Source: an uncultured Thermodesulfobacterium sp.
GTDB lineage: Bacteria > Desulfobacterota > Thermodesulfobacteria > Thermodesulfobacteriales > Thermodesulfobacteriaceae
DNA length: 64,000 nt
Assembly: GCA_938091335.1 (NCBI GenBank)
Contig: CALLJG010000001.1
Location: 124,001-188,000, forward strand
Direction: 5' to 3'
Shown: positions 21,110 to 29,671 of the stretch, piece by piece
Layout: each line of letters opens with the position of its first letter
Numbering within the stretch: position 1 is the first letter of the stretch
Program-made: the position numbers and the translations under genes
Notes under the pieces: generated by a model
Told to the model about the DNA's origin: nothing
Databases searched by the model: none
Seen by the model: only the letters and a program-made list of their open reading frames with translations

Positions 21110-21201
21110 GGAAGCGTAAGGGGGCTGGTGTCCCTCCCGGGCTTCAAACCCGGTGCACCCCTAAATTAGGGGTGGGTGGGTTCAATTCCCACACGCTTCC
21201 G
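21110..21201 (+). tRNA. selC: tRNA-Sec (selenocysteine, anticodon TCA)
   Basis: 92-nt tRNA with the special selenocysteine features. The acceptor stem has 8 bp (GGAAGCGT/ACGCTTCC). The anticodon stem CCGGG/CCCGG encloses loop CTTCAAA with anticodon TCA, which reads UGA. The long variable arm is CACCCCTAAATTAGGGGTG and the T loop is TTCAATT. The discriminator is G, followed by CA rather than CCA, so CCA must be completed after transcription. Its presence means UGA is read as selenocysteine in some genes of this organism. selA, selB and selD are not in the window. Confidence 0.94.
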
Positions 21202-21213
21202 CAAAAAACTAAA

Positions 21214-22623
21214 ATGAAAGAAAAATTTTTTATTTTTTTTCTTTCCATTTTTTTAATTTGTCCGCTGAATGTAAGTTATGCTCTTATTACTCTTTCTGAA
21301 GAAGAAAAAATAGGAAAACAAATTCTTCAAGAAATTTCTACAAAAGTTGAATTTGTTCAAGATATGGAATTAATAGCAATTTTAAATATGGTTGGTAATA
21401 GATTAGTAAATAAAGGATTAGAATTTTCTCCTTTTCAATTTAAATTTTTTTTAATAAAAGATGATACTTTTAATGCCTTTTCAATTCCAGGAGGATATAT
21501 TTTTATTAATTCTGGAATTTTTGAAAATATTGATTCAGAAGAAGAACTTGCAGCAATAATAGCTCATGAAATGGCACATAATATATGTAGGCATATAGCA
21601 AGAAGAATTGAAGATATCAAAAAAATGCAAGTAGCAATTACTGCAACCACCTTAGCAGCCATTTTACTTGGTAAAGGAAAATTTGCAGAAACTGTTGGAA
21701 TTGCCTCATCTGCTTTGGCAGAAACAAGACTTTTAGCCTATAGCAGAGCAGATGAGGAAGAAGCAGATAGAATAGGTTTTCAAATATTAACTAAGGCAGG
21801 GTATAATCCTTGGGGAATGGTAAAAGTAATGGAAAAATTATTTCATCAAAGTAATTTGGCTATAGAATTAAATTACAGATATCTTCTTACTCATCCTTTA
21901 CCTCAAGAAAGGTTAGATTACTTGATAAATTTAGCTCAAAAATACGAAACTAAAGAAATTTTATTAAAAAATTTAGATCAATATTATTTTCAAAGAATTT
22001 CAATAAAAGCTAAAATTATTTCTAAAGATCCAGCTGACTTGGTATTAAAATATCGAGAAGAATTGAATAAAGAAAATAATCCTTGGATTAGATATTCTTT
22101 AGCCTTAGCTTTAGCAGAAGAAAGATTTTTTAAAGAAGCCATTAATGAAATGGAATTAGCTTTAAAAGAGCTTCCTTTTAAACCCTATTTTTTGGTAGAT
22201 CTTGCTGAAATATATTTCAATTCCGGGAATTATTATCAAACTCTTGCTATTCTTGAAAATATTAAAATTTTCACAAACTCAGAAAATATATGGGAAAGGT
22301 TTTATATTTCTAAATTAGAATATATTAGAGCAAGAACTTTATTAGAAGTTTCTCAGATATATGAGGCTTATAAAATTTTTGTTGGACTTGAAAAAAATGT
22401 AATGTTGCAAAACGATCCCTATTTTTATTTCCATTTTGGTAAAACTTGTTCAAAACTAAATAAAGAGGCAGAAGCCCATTTTTATTTTGGTAAATATTAC
22501 GAATTAAAGGGTGATTATAAAACTGCATATTTCCACTATAAAAAAGCTCTTTCTTTTTTGTCTAAAACAGATACAATGTATAATAAGGTTAAAGAATCTT
22601 TGGAAAGAGTAGAAATGAATTAA
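21214..22623 (+). CDS. Periplasmic M48 zinc metalloprotease with TPR repeats (BepA/YfgC-like)
   Basis: Secreted protease of 469 aa. A signal peptide (FFIFFLSIFLICPLNVSYA) leads into an M48 domain with zinc motif HEMAH at 118-122 and the third ligand in RADEEEADRIGFQIL. From about residue 270 the chain is TPR-like helical repeats. This layout matches BepA/YfgC, which checks outer-membrane beta-barrel assembly, including LptD, encoded 2 kb upstream. I start at the ATG at 21214, 12 nt after tRNA-Sec; an earlier in-frame codon would lie inside the tRNA. There is no good ribosome binding site. Confidence 0.9.
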   Translation: MKEKFFIFFLSIFLICPLNVSYALITLSEEEKIGKQILQEISTKVEFVQDMELIAILNMVGNRLVNKGLEFSPFQFKFFLIKDDTFNAFSIPGGYIFINSGIFENIDSEEELAAIIAHEMAHNICRHIARRIEDIKKMQVAITATTLAAILLGKGKFAETVGIASSALAETRLLAYSRADEEEADRIGFQILTKAGYNPWGMVKVMEKLFHQSNLAIELNYRYLLTHPLPQERLDYLINLAQKYETKEILLKNLDQYYFQRISIKAKIISKDPADLVLKYREELNKENNPWIRYSLALALAEERFFKEAINEMELALKELPFKPYFLVDLAEIYFNSGNYYQTLAILENIKIFTNSENIWERFYISKLEYIRARTLLEVSQIYEAYKIFVGLEKNVMLQNDPYFYFHFGKTCSKLNKEAEAHFYFGKYYELKGDYKTAYFHYKKALSFLSKTDTMYNKVKESLERVEMN

Positions 22624-22646
22624 TAAAATAAGGAGGAAAAAATCGA

Positions 22647-22919
22647 ATGAATGAAAAAAATACTTTGCCAAGAATTCATAAAATAAAGATAAAAAAACCT
22701 TTTAGTATAAAATATAGAGAAAAAATCATTTGTCCCTATTGTCAAAATAGTGAAGATTTTTATGAAATCATAGAAAATGCTACTTTTTTTATTTCTTATC
22801 TTCAAAATTATGATGGCTTTTTAGAACCTATAGAAGAAGAAGTAGAAATTCTAGGTCCTGTAAAATTTTTTTGTGGTATCTGCAATGCAGAATTAACTCA
22901 ACTTAAAAAGAAAATATAA
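22647..22919 (+). CDS. Small zinc-ribbon protein of unknown function
   Basis: Hypothetical 90-aa protein. Two CxxC knuckles are visible, CPYC at about 29-32 and CGIC near residues 76-79, separated by about 45 residues, suggesting one zinc ribbon. The N-terminus is basic. No signal peptide or membrane segment. The ribosome binding site is strong (AAGGAGG). It sits between the M48 protease and an ATP-grasp-like protein, all on the same strand with short gaps, so the three may be expressed together. I do not recognise a family. Confidence 0.7.
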   Translation: MNEKNTLPRIHKIKIKKPFSIKYREKIICPYCQNSEDFYEIIENATFFISYLQNYDGFLEPIEEEVEILGPVKFFCGICNAELTQLKKKI

Positions 22920-22933
22920 AATTTATTTTTGAA

Positions 22934-23734
22934 ATGCGTCCCTATTATATAATCCTTAGTTACCAAGCCTTTAAAAAATATTTTCATGAATTAAAAGAAG
23001 GTGATCTTATAGGAATAAGACTTCCCCTTAAAAAAGAAGAAATGGGATTAATAATTGATTTAACTTATAGAAAAGTGGAAGCCTTTCCTTCTTATTTGGC
23101 TCAAATTTTATCTACCTCCAAAACTCTTCAAGCTGAAATATTAAAAGAATATGTTTTACCTTATACTTTTCCTATTAGAGATAGAGTTTTTTTACTTTCA
23201 GCTATAGCAGAGCTTTCAGCTTTGAAAAAATTTAAAAAATTTATAACTAAAGATGATAGAGCAAATTGTGGATTAGGAGTAAGGCTTTGGGATTCTTTAG
23301 AAGAAATTTTTAACGTAGCAGGAAGTTCCATCTTATCCTATCCTTTTGTTCTTCAGCCTTTTTATGAAAATATAAGAGATGTAAGAGTAATAATATTAGG
23401 TAATGAATATGTTGAAGCTTATGAAAGAAAAAATCCTTATAATTTTAGAAAAAATTTATTCTTAGGTGGTCAATCAAAACCTTATAAATTAAAAAAAGAA
23501 GAAGTGGAATTCTGTTTAAAGGTTATGGAAAGAGGTAAATTTCCTTATGCTCATTTAGATTTGTTATGGATAAATGGTAAGGGTCCCTATCTTTCTGAAA
23601 TTAGTCTTAAAGGAGGAATTAAAGGAGCAAAAATAGATTTCAAAAAATATGATGAAATTATTAAAAAAATACATCAAGAATTTTATAAAAAATGGGAAGA
23701 AAAATATCACCCTGTGATATATCTTACACCATAA
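22934..23734 (+). CDS. ATP-grasp-like protein of unknown substrate
   Basis: 266-aa protein. The second half resembles the C-terminal part of RimK/ATP-grasp ligases: PFVLQPFYENIRDVRVIILG is typical of the strand pair before the metal site. AYERKNPYNFRKNLFLGG and YAHLDLLWINGKGPYLSEIS then fit the catalytic end, where EIS would replace the usual E-x-N metal ligand. The N-terminal part (about 120 aa) is shorter than in most ATP-grasp enzymes and I do not recognise it. Some members of this fold ligate amino acids to proteins or peptides. No ribosome binding site is obvious. The 3' end overlaps the convergent glycosyltransferase gene by 11 bp. Confidence 0.68.
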   Translation: MRPYYIILSYQAFKKYFHELKEGDLIGIRLPLKKEEMGLIIDLTYRKVEAFPSYLAQILSTSKTLQAEILKEYVLPYTFPIRDRVFLLSAIAELSALKKFKKFITKDDRANCGLGVRLWDSLEEIFNVAGSSILSYPFVLQPFYENIRDVRVIILGNEYVEAYERKNPYNFRKNLFLGGQSKPYKLKKEEVEFCLKVMERGKFPYAHLDLLWINGKGPYLSEISLKGGIKGAKIDFKKYDEIIKKIHQEFYKKWEEKYHPVIYLTP

Positions 23735-25484
23735 AAGAAAGAGATTTTATTTTAGGAATAAAATTGTTTTTTATTATCTCATCCCAACTTAGTTTTTTTG
23801 CTAATTCAGTTATTTGATTAAAAATCAATTCTTTCTCTTTTAGATTTTTAGGAATTTTTTCAAAAATTTTTGAGATATTATTAGCTATACAGAGTTCTTC
23901 TAAGGCTATTCTTTGTTCCGAAGTTAGTATTTTAAGAGTTTCCAAATCAAAGTTTTTTCCGATAGAAATAAAGTCCAAAGCATAGTAAGGTTTGAAAGTG
24001 TTTTGAAAAATCTTTTCTAAAAAAAAGTAAACTCCGCAAGAAGTAGAATGAATAGAAATTCCTCCAAAAGGCAAAACCTCTATGTGAGATATGCCAAAGG
24101 GTTCATAGATGGACATACCTAATTCTACGTCACTTGCTATTTTTAAATCTATTGTATCTACTTCTTCAGCAAGTAAAGTAGGACATTTTGTTTTTGAAAA
24201 ACCAAATTGATTTACAAAAAGGGCTTTAATGTTTTTTGATCTTTCATTAAAGCTTTTAATTAAATTGTAAATCTCTATTTCATAACCTATTAAATCAGGC
24301 CAACCCTTTTTATGTTCAAAAGGCCAGTTATATTCTTTAATCATTTTTTCTACTTCATTAGAAGGCCTTCCAGTAGGTATTATAGAGGAAAGAAGGATAT
24401 ATACTCCAAAAAGTCCATTTTCTTGAAAAAATTTATCTAAATAAGATAAAAGAATGAAATCACGCCAAATACCTTTACTTTTTACTAATCTACAGATATG
24501 AGTAAAAATAACATCTATTTCTTTAATAGCCCATCCATTTTTTAAACTCCTTTTAATTTTTTCTTTTGAGCTGATTTTATCTTCGAAAGTATAATGATCT
24601 AAAGAGATAGCATTATATACACAAACAATTTTTTCTTTTTCTACTTGAGGGCAAAGAAATCTATATTCCTCTATTACCCAATCTCCTACTGCAAATATTT
24701 TGTCAAATCTTTGCGCAAGTTTTACTAAGGGAGTTCGATACCAATCTTCTTGAGAACCAAAAAAATCTTCTAAAGAAAGTCCTTGTTGATAACAGTTTTT
24801 TAAAATATTATAAAAAGAAATATCTCCGCCTCCTAATTTTTCAACAAGCCTCCTCACAGGAGCAACTTCATGAGCGTAAAAGATTCTTTTGTGTTTTTCT
24901 GCATTAAATTCAGGATTTAATTCCAAACTTAATAAACAAGGAATTCCCATATATTCATGAGAAAAATGTACTATTAACTTTGCATTAGGATAAAGAAGAG
25001 AAATTAGTTCAAAATAGGGTATCCCTATTCTAAAATATTGTTCATAATCCCATTCATATTCATACTTATCTGAGGATAACCCAAATTTTTCCCAAAATAA
25101 ATATTTAGCATAATTTATTATATCTTTTTTCATATGAGTAATATCAACTAATAGGACATCTACAGTAGAAATTTTTTTAGGATTGAATTCATTAATAATT
25201 CGTCTTTTCCCATAAACTATATCAATACTATATTTTTCAAGAAGAGTTCTAAATATTCGATAAAAATTTCCAGAATCATAAAGATCTTTACTTGAATAAA
25301 AAACAATCCCATCTTTACCAAGTCTTGTTGAAGAAGATCCAATATATTCAAAAAGGGGTCCATAAAGAAGGGTTTTATCAAATAAAGAAAGATAATAAGG
25401 AGAGGTACATAACTGATTTATTACCTCTCCTATTCCTCCTACTTTATATAATGCTTCGTGAGTAATATGAATAGCCACTCGCAT
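23724..25484 (-). CDS. Glycogen/starch synthase-like GT-B glycosyltransferase
   Basis: Predicted glucosyltransferase of 586 aa. The N-terminus (AIHITHEALYKVGGIGEVINQL) carries the KVGGIG motif used by glycogen and starch synthases to bind the donor sugar. The C-terminal half has VCVYNAISLDHY, TRICRLVKSKG-like FTHICRLVKSKGIW, and GMSIYEPFGISHIEVLPFGG, the Glu-containing donor site of GT-B enzymes. It is longer than bacterial GlgA and looks closer to GT3/GT5 glycogen synthases. It is 15 kb from the glycogen cluster at 40.7-47.7 kb. There is no ribosome binding site; an extended -10 element sits just upstream. Confidence 0.75.
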   Translation of the reverse strand: MRVAIHITHEALYKVGGIGEVINQLCTSPYYLSLFDKTLLYGPLFEYIGSSSTRLGKDGIVFYSSKDLYDSGNFYRIFRTLLEKYSIDIVYGKRRIINEFNPKKISTVDVLLVDITHMKKDIINYAKYLFWEKFGLSSDKYEYEWDYEQYFRIGIPYFELISLLYPNAKLIVHFSHEYMGIPCLLSLELNPEFNAEKHKRIFYAHEVAPVRRLVEKLGGGDISFYNILKNCYQQGLSLEDFFGSQEDWYRTPLVKLAQRFDKIFAVGDWVIEEYRFLCPQVEKEKIVCVYNAISLDHYTFEDKISSKEKIKRSLKNGWAIKEIDVIFTHICRLVKSKGIWRDFILLSYLDKFFQENGLFGVYILLSSIIPTGRPSNEVEKMIKEYNWPFEHKKGWPDLIGYEIEIYNLIKSFNERSKNIKALFVNQFGFSKTKCPTLLAEEVDTIDLKIASDVELGMSIYEPFGISHIEVLPFGGISIHSTSCGVYFFLEKIFQNTFKPYYALDFISIGKNFDLETLKILTSEQRIALEELCIANNISKIFEKIPKNLKEKELIFNQITELAKKLSWDEIIKNNFIPKIKSLSFMV

Positions 25485-25491
25485 AATGAAA

Positions 25492-25500
25492 ATTTTAGCA
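25492..25500 (-). promoter_or_regulatory. Extended -10 promoter for the glycosyltransferase gene
   Basis: On the minus strand TGCTAAAAT, an extended -10 (TG-n plus TAAAAT), ends 7 nt before the ATG at 25484. Transcription would begin at or next to the start codon, giving a leaderless mRNA. No ribosome binding site is present. Confidence 0.45.
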
Positions 25501-25528
25501 TATGTTGATTGTTTTTAAAATAGAATTA

Positions 25529-25557
25529 TTGCTAAAAATAATAAAAAGTTTTATATT
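25529..25557 (+). promoter_or_regulatory. Promoter for trpB
   Basis: TTGCTA (25529-25534), 17-nt spacer, TATATT (25552-25557). The expected start is about 25564, 3 nt before the trpB ATG. There is no ribosome binding site, so a leaderless or nearly leaderless mRNA is suggested. Confidence 0.5.
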
Positions 25558-25566
25558 TAAAAAACT

Positions 25567-26760
25567 ATGAGTCTTCCTAATAAAAAAGGATATTTTGGGA
25601 ATTTCGGTGGAAAGTTTGTTCCAGAAACCCTTATTCCTAATTTATATGAATTAGAAAAGGCATATTTACAAATAAAAAAAGACCTCAAATTTTGGAAAGA
25701 GTGGAAAAATATTTTACAAGAATATGCAGGTCGTCCCACCCCACTTTATTATGCTTCTAATTTTTCTAAATATTTAGGAGGGCATCTAAAAGTTTATTTT
25801 AAAAGAGAAGATCTATTACATACAGGTGCTCATAAATTAAATAATACCATAGGACAAGTTTTACTTGCCAAAAAAATGGGTAAAACACGTATAATAGCAG
25901 AAACAGGAGCAGGACAACATGGAGTTGCAACTGCTACAGCTTGTGCACTTCTTGATATGAAATGTGTAATTTACATGGGAGCTAAAGATACAGAAAGACA
26001 AGCTTTAAATGTATTTCGTATGAAGCTTCTTGGAGCTGAAGTTATTCCAGTTTATTCTGGAACACAAACTTTGAAAGATGCTATAAATGAAGCTTTAAGA
26101 GATTGGGTAACCAATGTAAAAGATACTTTATATGTAATTGGTTCTGTAGTAGGCCCCCATCCTTATCCTATGATAGTAAGAGACTTTCAAAGTATTATTG
26201 GATTAGAAACTAAGAAACAAATCCTTCAAAAAGAAGGAAAATTTCCAGATATAATTATTGCTTGTGTAGGAGGGGGTTCCAATGCTATGGGAATATTTTA
26301 TCCATTTGTTAAATATAAAGAAGTAAAATTTATAGGTGTTGAAGCTGCAGGACATGGGCTTGATACAGATTATCATTCAGCTACCCTTTGTAAGGGAGTA
26401 CCAGGAGTTCTTCATGGGATGTTAACTTATCTTTTACAAGATAAAGTTGGCCAAATAAAAGGAGCACATTCAATTGCTCCAGGCTTAGATTATCCTGGAA
26501 CAGGGCCAGAACATTCCTATTATAAAGAAATAAAAAGAGCTGAATACGTAGCAGTAACTGATGAAGAAGCACTAAAGGCTTTTAAAATTTTATCAGAAAC
26601 CGAAGGTATAATACCTGCCTTGGAATCGGCTCATGCTGCAGCTTATCTAATAAAAATAGCTAAAAAAATTCCTAAAAATACTATAGTAGTTATAAATCTT
26701 TCCGGAAGAGGAGATAAAGATGTAATGATAGTAAAAGATTATTTTGAAAAAAAATCTTAA
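25567..26760 (+). CDS. trpB: Tryptophan synthase beta subunit
   Basis: Joins indole and serine to make tryptophan, using pyridoxal phosphate. The protein is 397 aa. The PLP lysine is Lys90 in [13 protein letters not shown]; other family motifs are [27 protein letters not shown] and HGMLTYLLQ. It is TrpB1-like (N-terminal [15 protein letters not shown]), the form that pairs with TrpA. trpA follows after 9 nt. The other trp genes are not here, so the operon is split. Confidence 0.97.
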   Translation: MSLPNKKGYFGNFGGKFVPETLIPNLYELEKAYLQIKKDLKFWKEWKNILQEYAGRPTPLYYASNFSKYLGGHLKVYFKREDLLHTGAHKLNNTIGQVLLAKKMGKTRIIAETGAGQHGVATATACALLDMKCVIYMGAKDTERQALNVFRMKLLGAEVIPVYSGTQTLKDAINEALRDWVTNVKDTLYVIGSVVGPHPYPMIVRDFQSIIGLETKKQILQKEGKFPDIIIACVGGGSNAMGIFYPFVKYKEVKFIGVEAAGHGLDTDYHSATLCKGVPGVLHGMLTYLLQDKVGQIKGAHSIAPGLDYPGTGPEHSYYKEIKRAEYVAVTDEEALKAFKILSETEGIIPALESAHAAAYLIKIAKKIPKNTIVVINLSGRGDKDVMIVKDYFEKKS

Positions 26761-26769
26761 AAAATAAAA

Positions 26770-27561
26770 ATGGAAAAAGGAGCTAAACAAATAGAAAATC
26801 TTATAAAATCTATTAAAAAGAAAGCATTACCTCCCTTAATTCCCTATATTACTTGTTGGGATCCTGATTTGGATACCACTTCGGCTATTCTCTGGGAATT
26901 AGCAGAAATAGAGCCAGCTTGTATAGAATTGGGATTTCCCTTTTCAGATCCTGTAGCAGATGGTCCTACCATTCAAAAAGCAATAGTAAGAGCACTTCAG
27001 CATAATCCAACCTTTGAGGAATTTTTCGAATTTATAGAGAAATTAAATAGCCAAAACTATCCTGTACCCATAGTTTGTATGACCTATTATAACATTCTTT
27101 ATAGATTTGGATTAGAAAAAACAGTAAAATATGCTATTGATTCAGGACTTTCAGGTTTTATTATTCCTGATCTACCTATTGAAGAAGCCAATCCTTGGTT
27201 AAAAGTCAATAAAGGGAAAGGTCTTGCTACTATATTTTTAGTTGCTCCTACTTCCTCTGAAGAAAGAATAAAAAAAATTGCTAAAGTTTGCTCTGGGTTC
27301 CTATATTATATTTCATTAACAGGAGTTACAGGAGTAAGAGAAAAATTACCTGAAGATATAATACAAAGACTTATATTGGTAAAAAATTTTTCCCCTGTTC
27401 CTGTTGGAGTAGGATTTGGAGTTTCTAAAAAAGAACATATAAATATGCTTTCACCTTATGTAGATGCAATAATAATTGGTAGCGCTATCGTAAAGATTAT
27501 AGAAGAAAAAGGTAAAAATGCTCCTCAAGAAATAAAAAAATTTTTAAACTCTCTTAAATGA
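26770..27561 (+). CDS. trpA: Tryptophan synthase alpha subunit
   Basis: Cleaves indole-3-glycerol phosphate to indole, which is passed to TrpB. TIM barrel of 263 aa. The family signature CIELGFPFSDPVADGPTIQKA carries the catalytic Glu and Asp. SLTGVTGVREKLP and PVGVGFGVSKKEH form the phosphate-binding loops. Its last codons overlap aroB by 4 bp (ATGA), indicating translational coupling. Confidence 0.97.
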   Translation: MEKGAKQIENLIKSIKKKALPPLIPYITCWDPDLDTTSAILWELAEIEPACIELGFPFSDPVADGPTIQKAIVRALQHNPTFEEFFEFIEKLNSQNYPVPIVCMTYYNILYRFGLEKTVKYAIDSGLSGFIIPDLPIEEANPWLKVNKGKGLATIFLVAPTSSEERIKKIAKVCSGFLYYISLTGVTGVREKLPEDIIQRLILVKNFSPVPVGVGFGVSKKEHINMLSPYVDAIIIGSAIVKIIEEKGKNAPQEIKKFLNSLK

Positions 27562-28643
27562 GAATTCTTAGAGTTAAAACAAAACCATCCTATGAAATAA
27601 TAATTAAAGAAGGTCTTTTAAAAGAAATTCCTCAAAATATCAAAAACTTTTGTGATTTTGGAAAAGTGGCAATTATAACAGATAATATTGTAAAGAATTT
27701 TTATGGGGAAAAATTACTTAAAAGCTTTATTAAGGAAAATATAAAAGCAGAAATTTTTTCTTTTCCTGCAGGCGAATCTTCTAAAAATATAAATACTGTT
27801 ATTAGATTGGCAAGAAAAATGATTCAAAAAAATTTTGATAGAAAAGACATAATTTTAGCTTTGGGTGGTGGTGTAGTGGGAGATGTGGCAGGATTTTTGG
27901 CAAGTATTTATTTAAGAGGAATTCCTTATATTCAAATTCCTACTACTTTACTTGCTCAGGTAGATTCCTCAGTTGGAGGGAAAACAGGAGTTGATCTTCC
28001 AGAAGGGAAAAACTTAATAGGGACTTTCTATCAACCCTTAAAAGTTTACATTGATCCCTTGGTTCTTAAAAGTCTTCCTAAGATCGAAATAAAAAATGGA
28101 TTAGCTGAAGTTATAAAATATGGATGTATTTTAAAAAGAAAACTCTTTTATTTTTTACAAAAAAAGGGATCAAAAATTTATGAATTAAACCCTGAAGAAT
28201 TAAATTATATAATTTTTGAAAGTTGTTCAGCTAAAGCTTATATAGTTTCTAAAGATGAAAAAGAGATTGGATTAAGAAGAATATTAAATTTTGGTCATAC
28301 CATAGCTCATGCTATAGAAACTGAAGTTAATTATAAAATTCCCCATGGGCTTGCAGTATCAGTAGGAATGGCTATAGCTGCAAAACTTTCAGAAAAACTT
28401 AATATTGCAGAAGAGGAAGTTTTTACACTTTTAAAAGAACTTTTAATAACTTTAGATATGCCTTATAAATTATCCCAAATTTCTGAAAAAATAGATCCAG
28501 AAAAAATAATATCACATCTTCAAAAAGATAAAAAAATATGGAAAGGAAAATTAACTATGGTTCTTCTAAAAAAAATTGGAAAAGCATATTTTTTTGAAAA
28601 TCCCCCTTTTGAAATAATAAAAAATATTCTTTCTGAAAATTAG
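27558..28643 (+). CDS. aroB: 3-dehydroquinate synthase
   Basis: Second step of the shikimate pathway: converts DAHP to 3-dehydroquinate with NAD and a divalent metal. The 361-aa protein shows the NAD-binding GGGVVGDVAGFLASIYLRGI and TTLLAQVDSSVGGKTGVD. The metal ligands lie in AEVIKYG, NFGHTIAHAIE and PHGLAVSVG. It is coupled to trpA by a 4-bp overlap, linking chorismate supply to tryptophan synthesis. It also supplies the futalosine pathway encoded 4 kb downstream, which starts from chorismate. Confidence 0.97.
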   Translation: MRILRVKTKPSYEIIIKEGLLKEIPQNIKNFCDFGKVAIITDNIVKNFYGEKLLKSFIKENIKAEIFSFPAGESSKNINTVIRLARKMIQKNFDRKDIILALGGGVVGDVAGFLASIYLRGIPYIQIPTTLLAQVDSSVGGKTGVDLPEGKNLIGTFYQPLKVYIDPLVLKSLPKIEIKNGLAEVIKYGCILKRKLFYFLQKKGSKIYELNPEELNYIIFESCSAKAYIVSKDEKEIGLRRILNFGHTIAHAIETEVNYKIPHGLAVSVGMAIAAKLSEKLNIAEEEVFTLLKELLITLDMPYKLSQISEKIDPEKIISHLQKDKKIWKGKLTMVLLKKIGKAYFFENPPFEIIKNILSEN

Positions 28644-28719
28644 TTTTAACAAATATTTAATTTTATCCTGAGTTCATATCTAGTATTCTAACCAAAAAGT
28701 GGGATGGATAAAATATGAG

Positions 28720-28738
28720 ATTCCATTGGGAATTTTTT
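28720..28738 (+). terminator. Possible rho-independent terminator after aroB
   Basis: Stem ATTCC/GGAAT with loop ATTG, followed by five T residues, 77 nt after the aroB stop. The stem is only 5 bp. Just upstream a longer-range repeat (ATTTTATCC ... GGATAAAAT, 9 bp) may extend the structure. The rest of the 161-bp gap before dapF holds only the dapF promoter. Confidence 0.4.
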
Positions 28739-28769
28739 AATTTTTAAGGAATTAGGTTAAAATAAGTTA

Positions 28770-28797
28770 TTGGAGAATTTTAAAAGTTTGCTAAATT
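28770..28797 (+). promoter_or_regulatory. Possible promoter for dapF
   Basis: TTGGAG (28770-28775), 16-nt spacer, TAAATT (28792-28797). Predicted start is at the dapF ATG (28805), and no ribosome binding site precedes it. Hexamers are imperfect, so this is a moderate call resting on position. Confidence 0.4.
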
Positions 28798-28804
28798 TAT
28801 TTTA

Positions 28805-29650
28805 ATGGAAGAAACTTTGGAAAATCTATTTCAAAAAATAGTTAATCGATCTTTTTATAAATTATCAGCTTCAGGTAATGATTTTATAGTTCTTTTAAAT
28901 TTTGATAATTTAATAACTTATGAAGAAGCTAAATTTTTAGCTCAAAAACTTTGTCGTTCTAAATTTTCTCTTTCTGCAGATGGATTTATTCTTTTAGAAA
29001 CTTCATCAGATCCTTTAGCAAGCTTTTCTTGGAAATTTTTTAATTCAGATGGAAGCGAGGCAGAAATGTGCGGAAATGGAGCAAGGTGTGTAGCAAGATT
29101 AATAGAGGAATTAGGCTTATTTAAAAGTCCTTTTTATTTTCAAACCAAAGCAGGGCTTATTTATGCAGAAGTTAAAGAAAAAAGAGCAAAAGTGAAGTTA
29201 ACAAATCCTAAAGAATTTAAAAAAGATTTGTTATTAAATAACCATATATTGTATTATATAAATACTGGAGTGCCTCATGTAGTTATTTTTTGGGAAAACA
29301 TAGACTCAGCTCCTGTAGAAAAGCTTGGTTCAAAGATAAGATATCATGAAATGTTTAAACCAGATGGAACTAATGTAAATTTTGTAGAAATAATAGAAAA
29401 AGAGAAATTTTTAAAAATAAGAACTTATGAAAGAGGTGTTGAAGGAGAAACTTTAGCTTGCGGAACAGGAGCAGCAGCTTCAGCTTATGTTGCTTATAAA
29501 TTAGGTTTAGTTGGAAATAAGATAAATGTATTAACTAAAGGCGGAGAAATTTTGACTATTTATATAGATGACTCTAAGAATGAAATATATTTAGAAGGAA
29601 ATACCCTTTTTATAGGTGAAATAAAATTAAAAAAGGATGCATTATTATAA
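28805..29650 (+). CDS. dapF: Diaminopimelate epimerase
   Basis: Converts LL- to meso-diaminopimelate for peptidoglycan and lysine. The protein is 281 aa. The two catalytic cysteines are visible in EMCGNGARCVA and TLACGTGAAA; the N-terminal SASGNDFIV is also conserved. An extra N-terminal stretch of about 15 residues precedes the usual start of the family; a later start is not supported by any ribosome binding site. dapA follows 21 nt downstream, so both serve the same pathway. Confidence 0.95.
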   Translation: MEETLENLFQKIVNRSFYKLSASGNDFIVLLNFDNLITYEEAKFLAQKLCRSKFSLSADGFILLETSSDPLASFSWKFFNSDGSEAEMCGNGARCVARLIEELGLFKSPFYFQTKAGLIYAEVKEKRAKVKLTNPKEFKKDLLLNNHILYYINTGVPHVVIFWENIDSAPVEKLGSKIRYHEMFKPDGTNVNFVEIIEKEKFLKIRTYERGVEGETLACGTGAAASAYVAYKLGLVGNKINVLTKGGEILTIYIDDSKNEIYLEGNTLFIGEIKLKKDALL

Positions 29651-29671
29651 AACATTTTAGGAGGTGAAAAT

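Noticed and set aside
21172-21213. N-terminal extension of the M48 protease into tRNA-Sec
   Set aside because: The extension would be encoded by the tRNA. The signal peptide begins naturally at the ATG at 21214.
28644-28804. Lysine riboswitch before dapF
   Set aside because: No conserved lysine-riboswitch core is visible. There is only a 9-bp long-range repeat and a small terminator-like hairpin.
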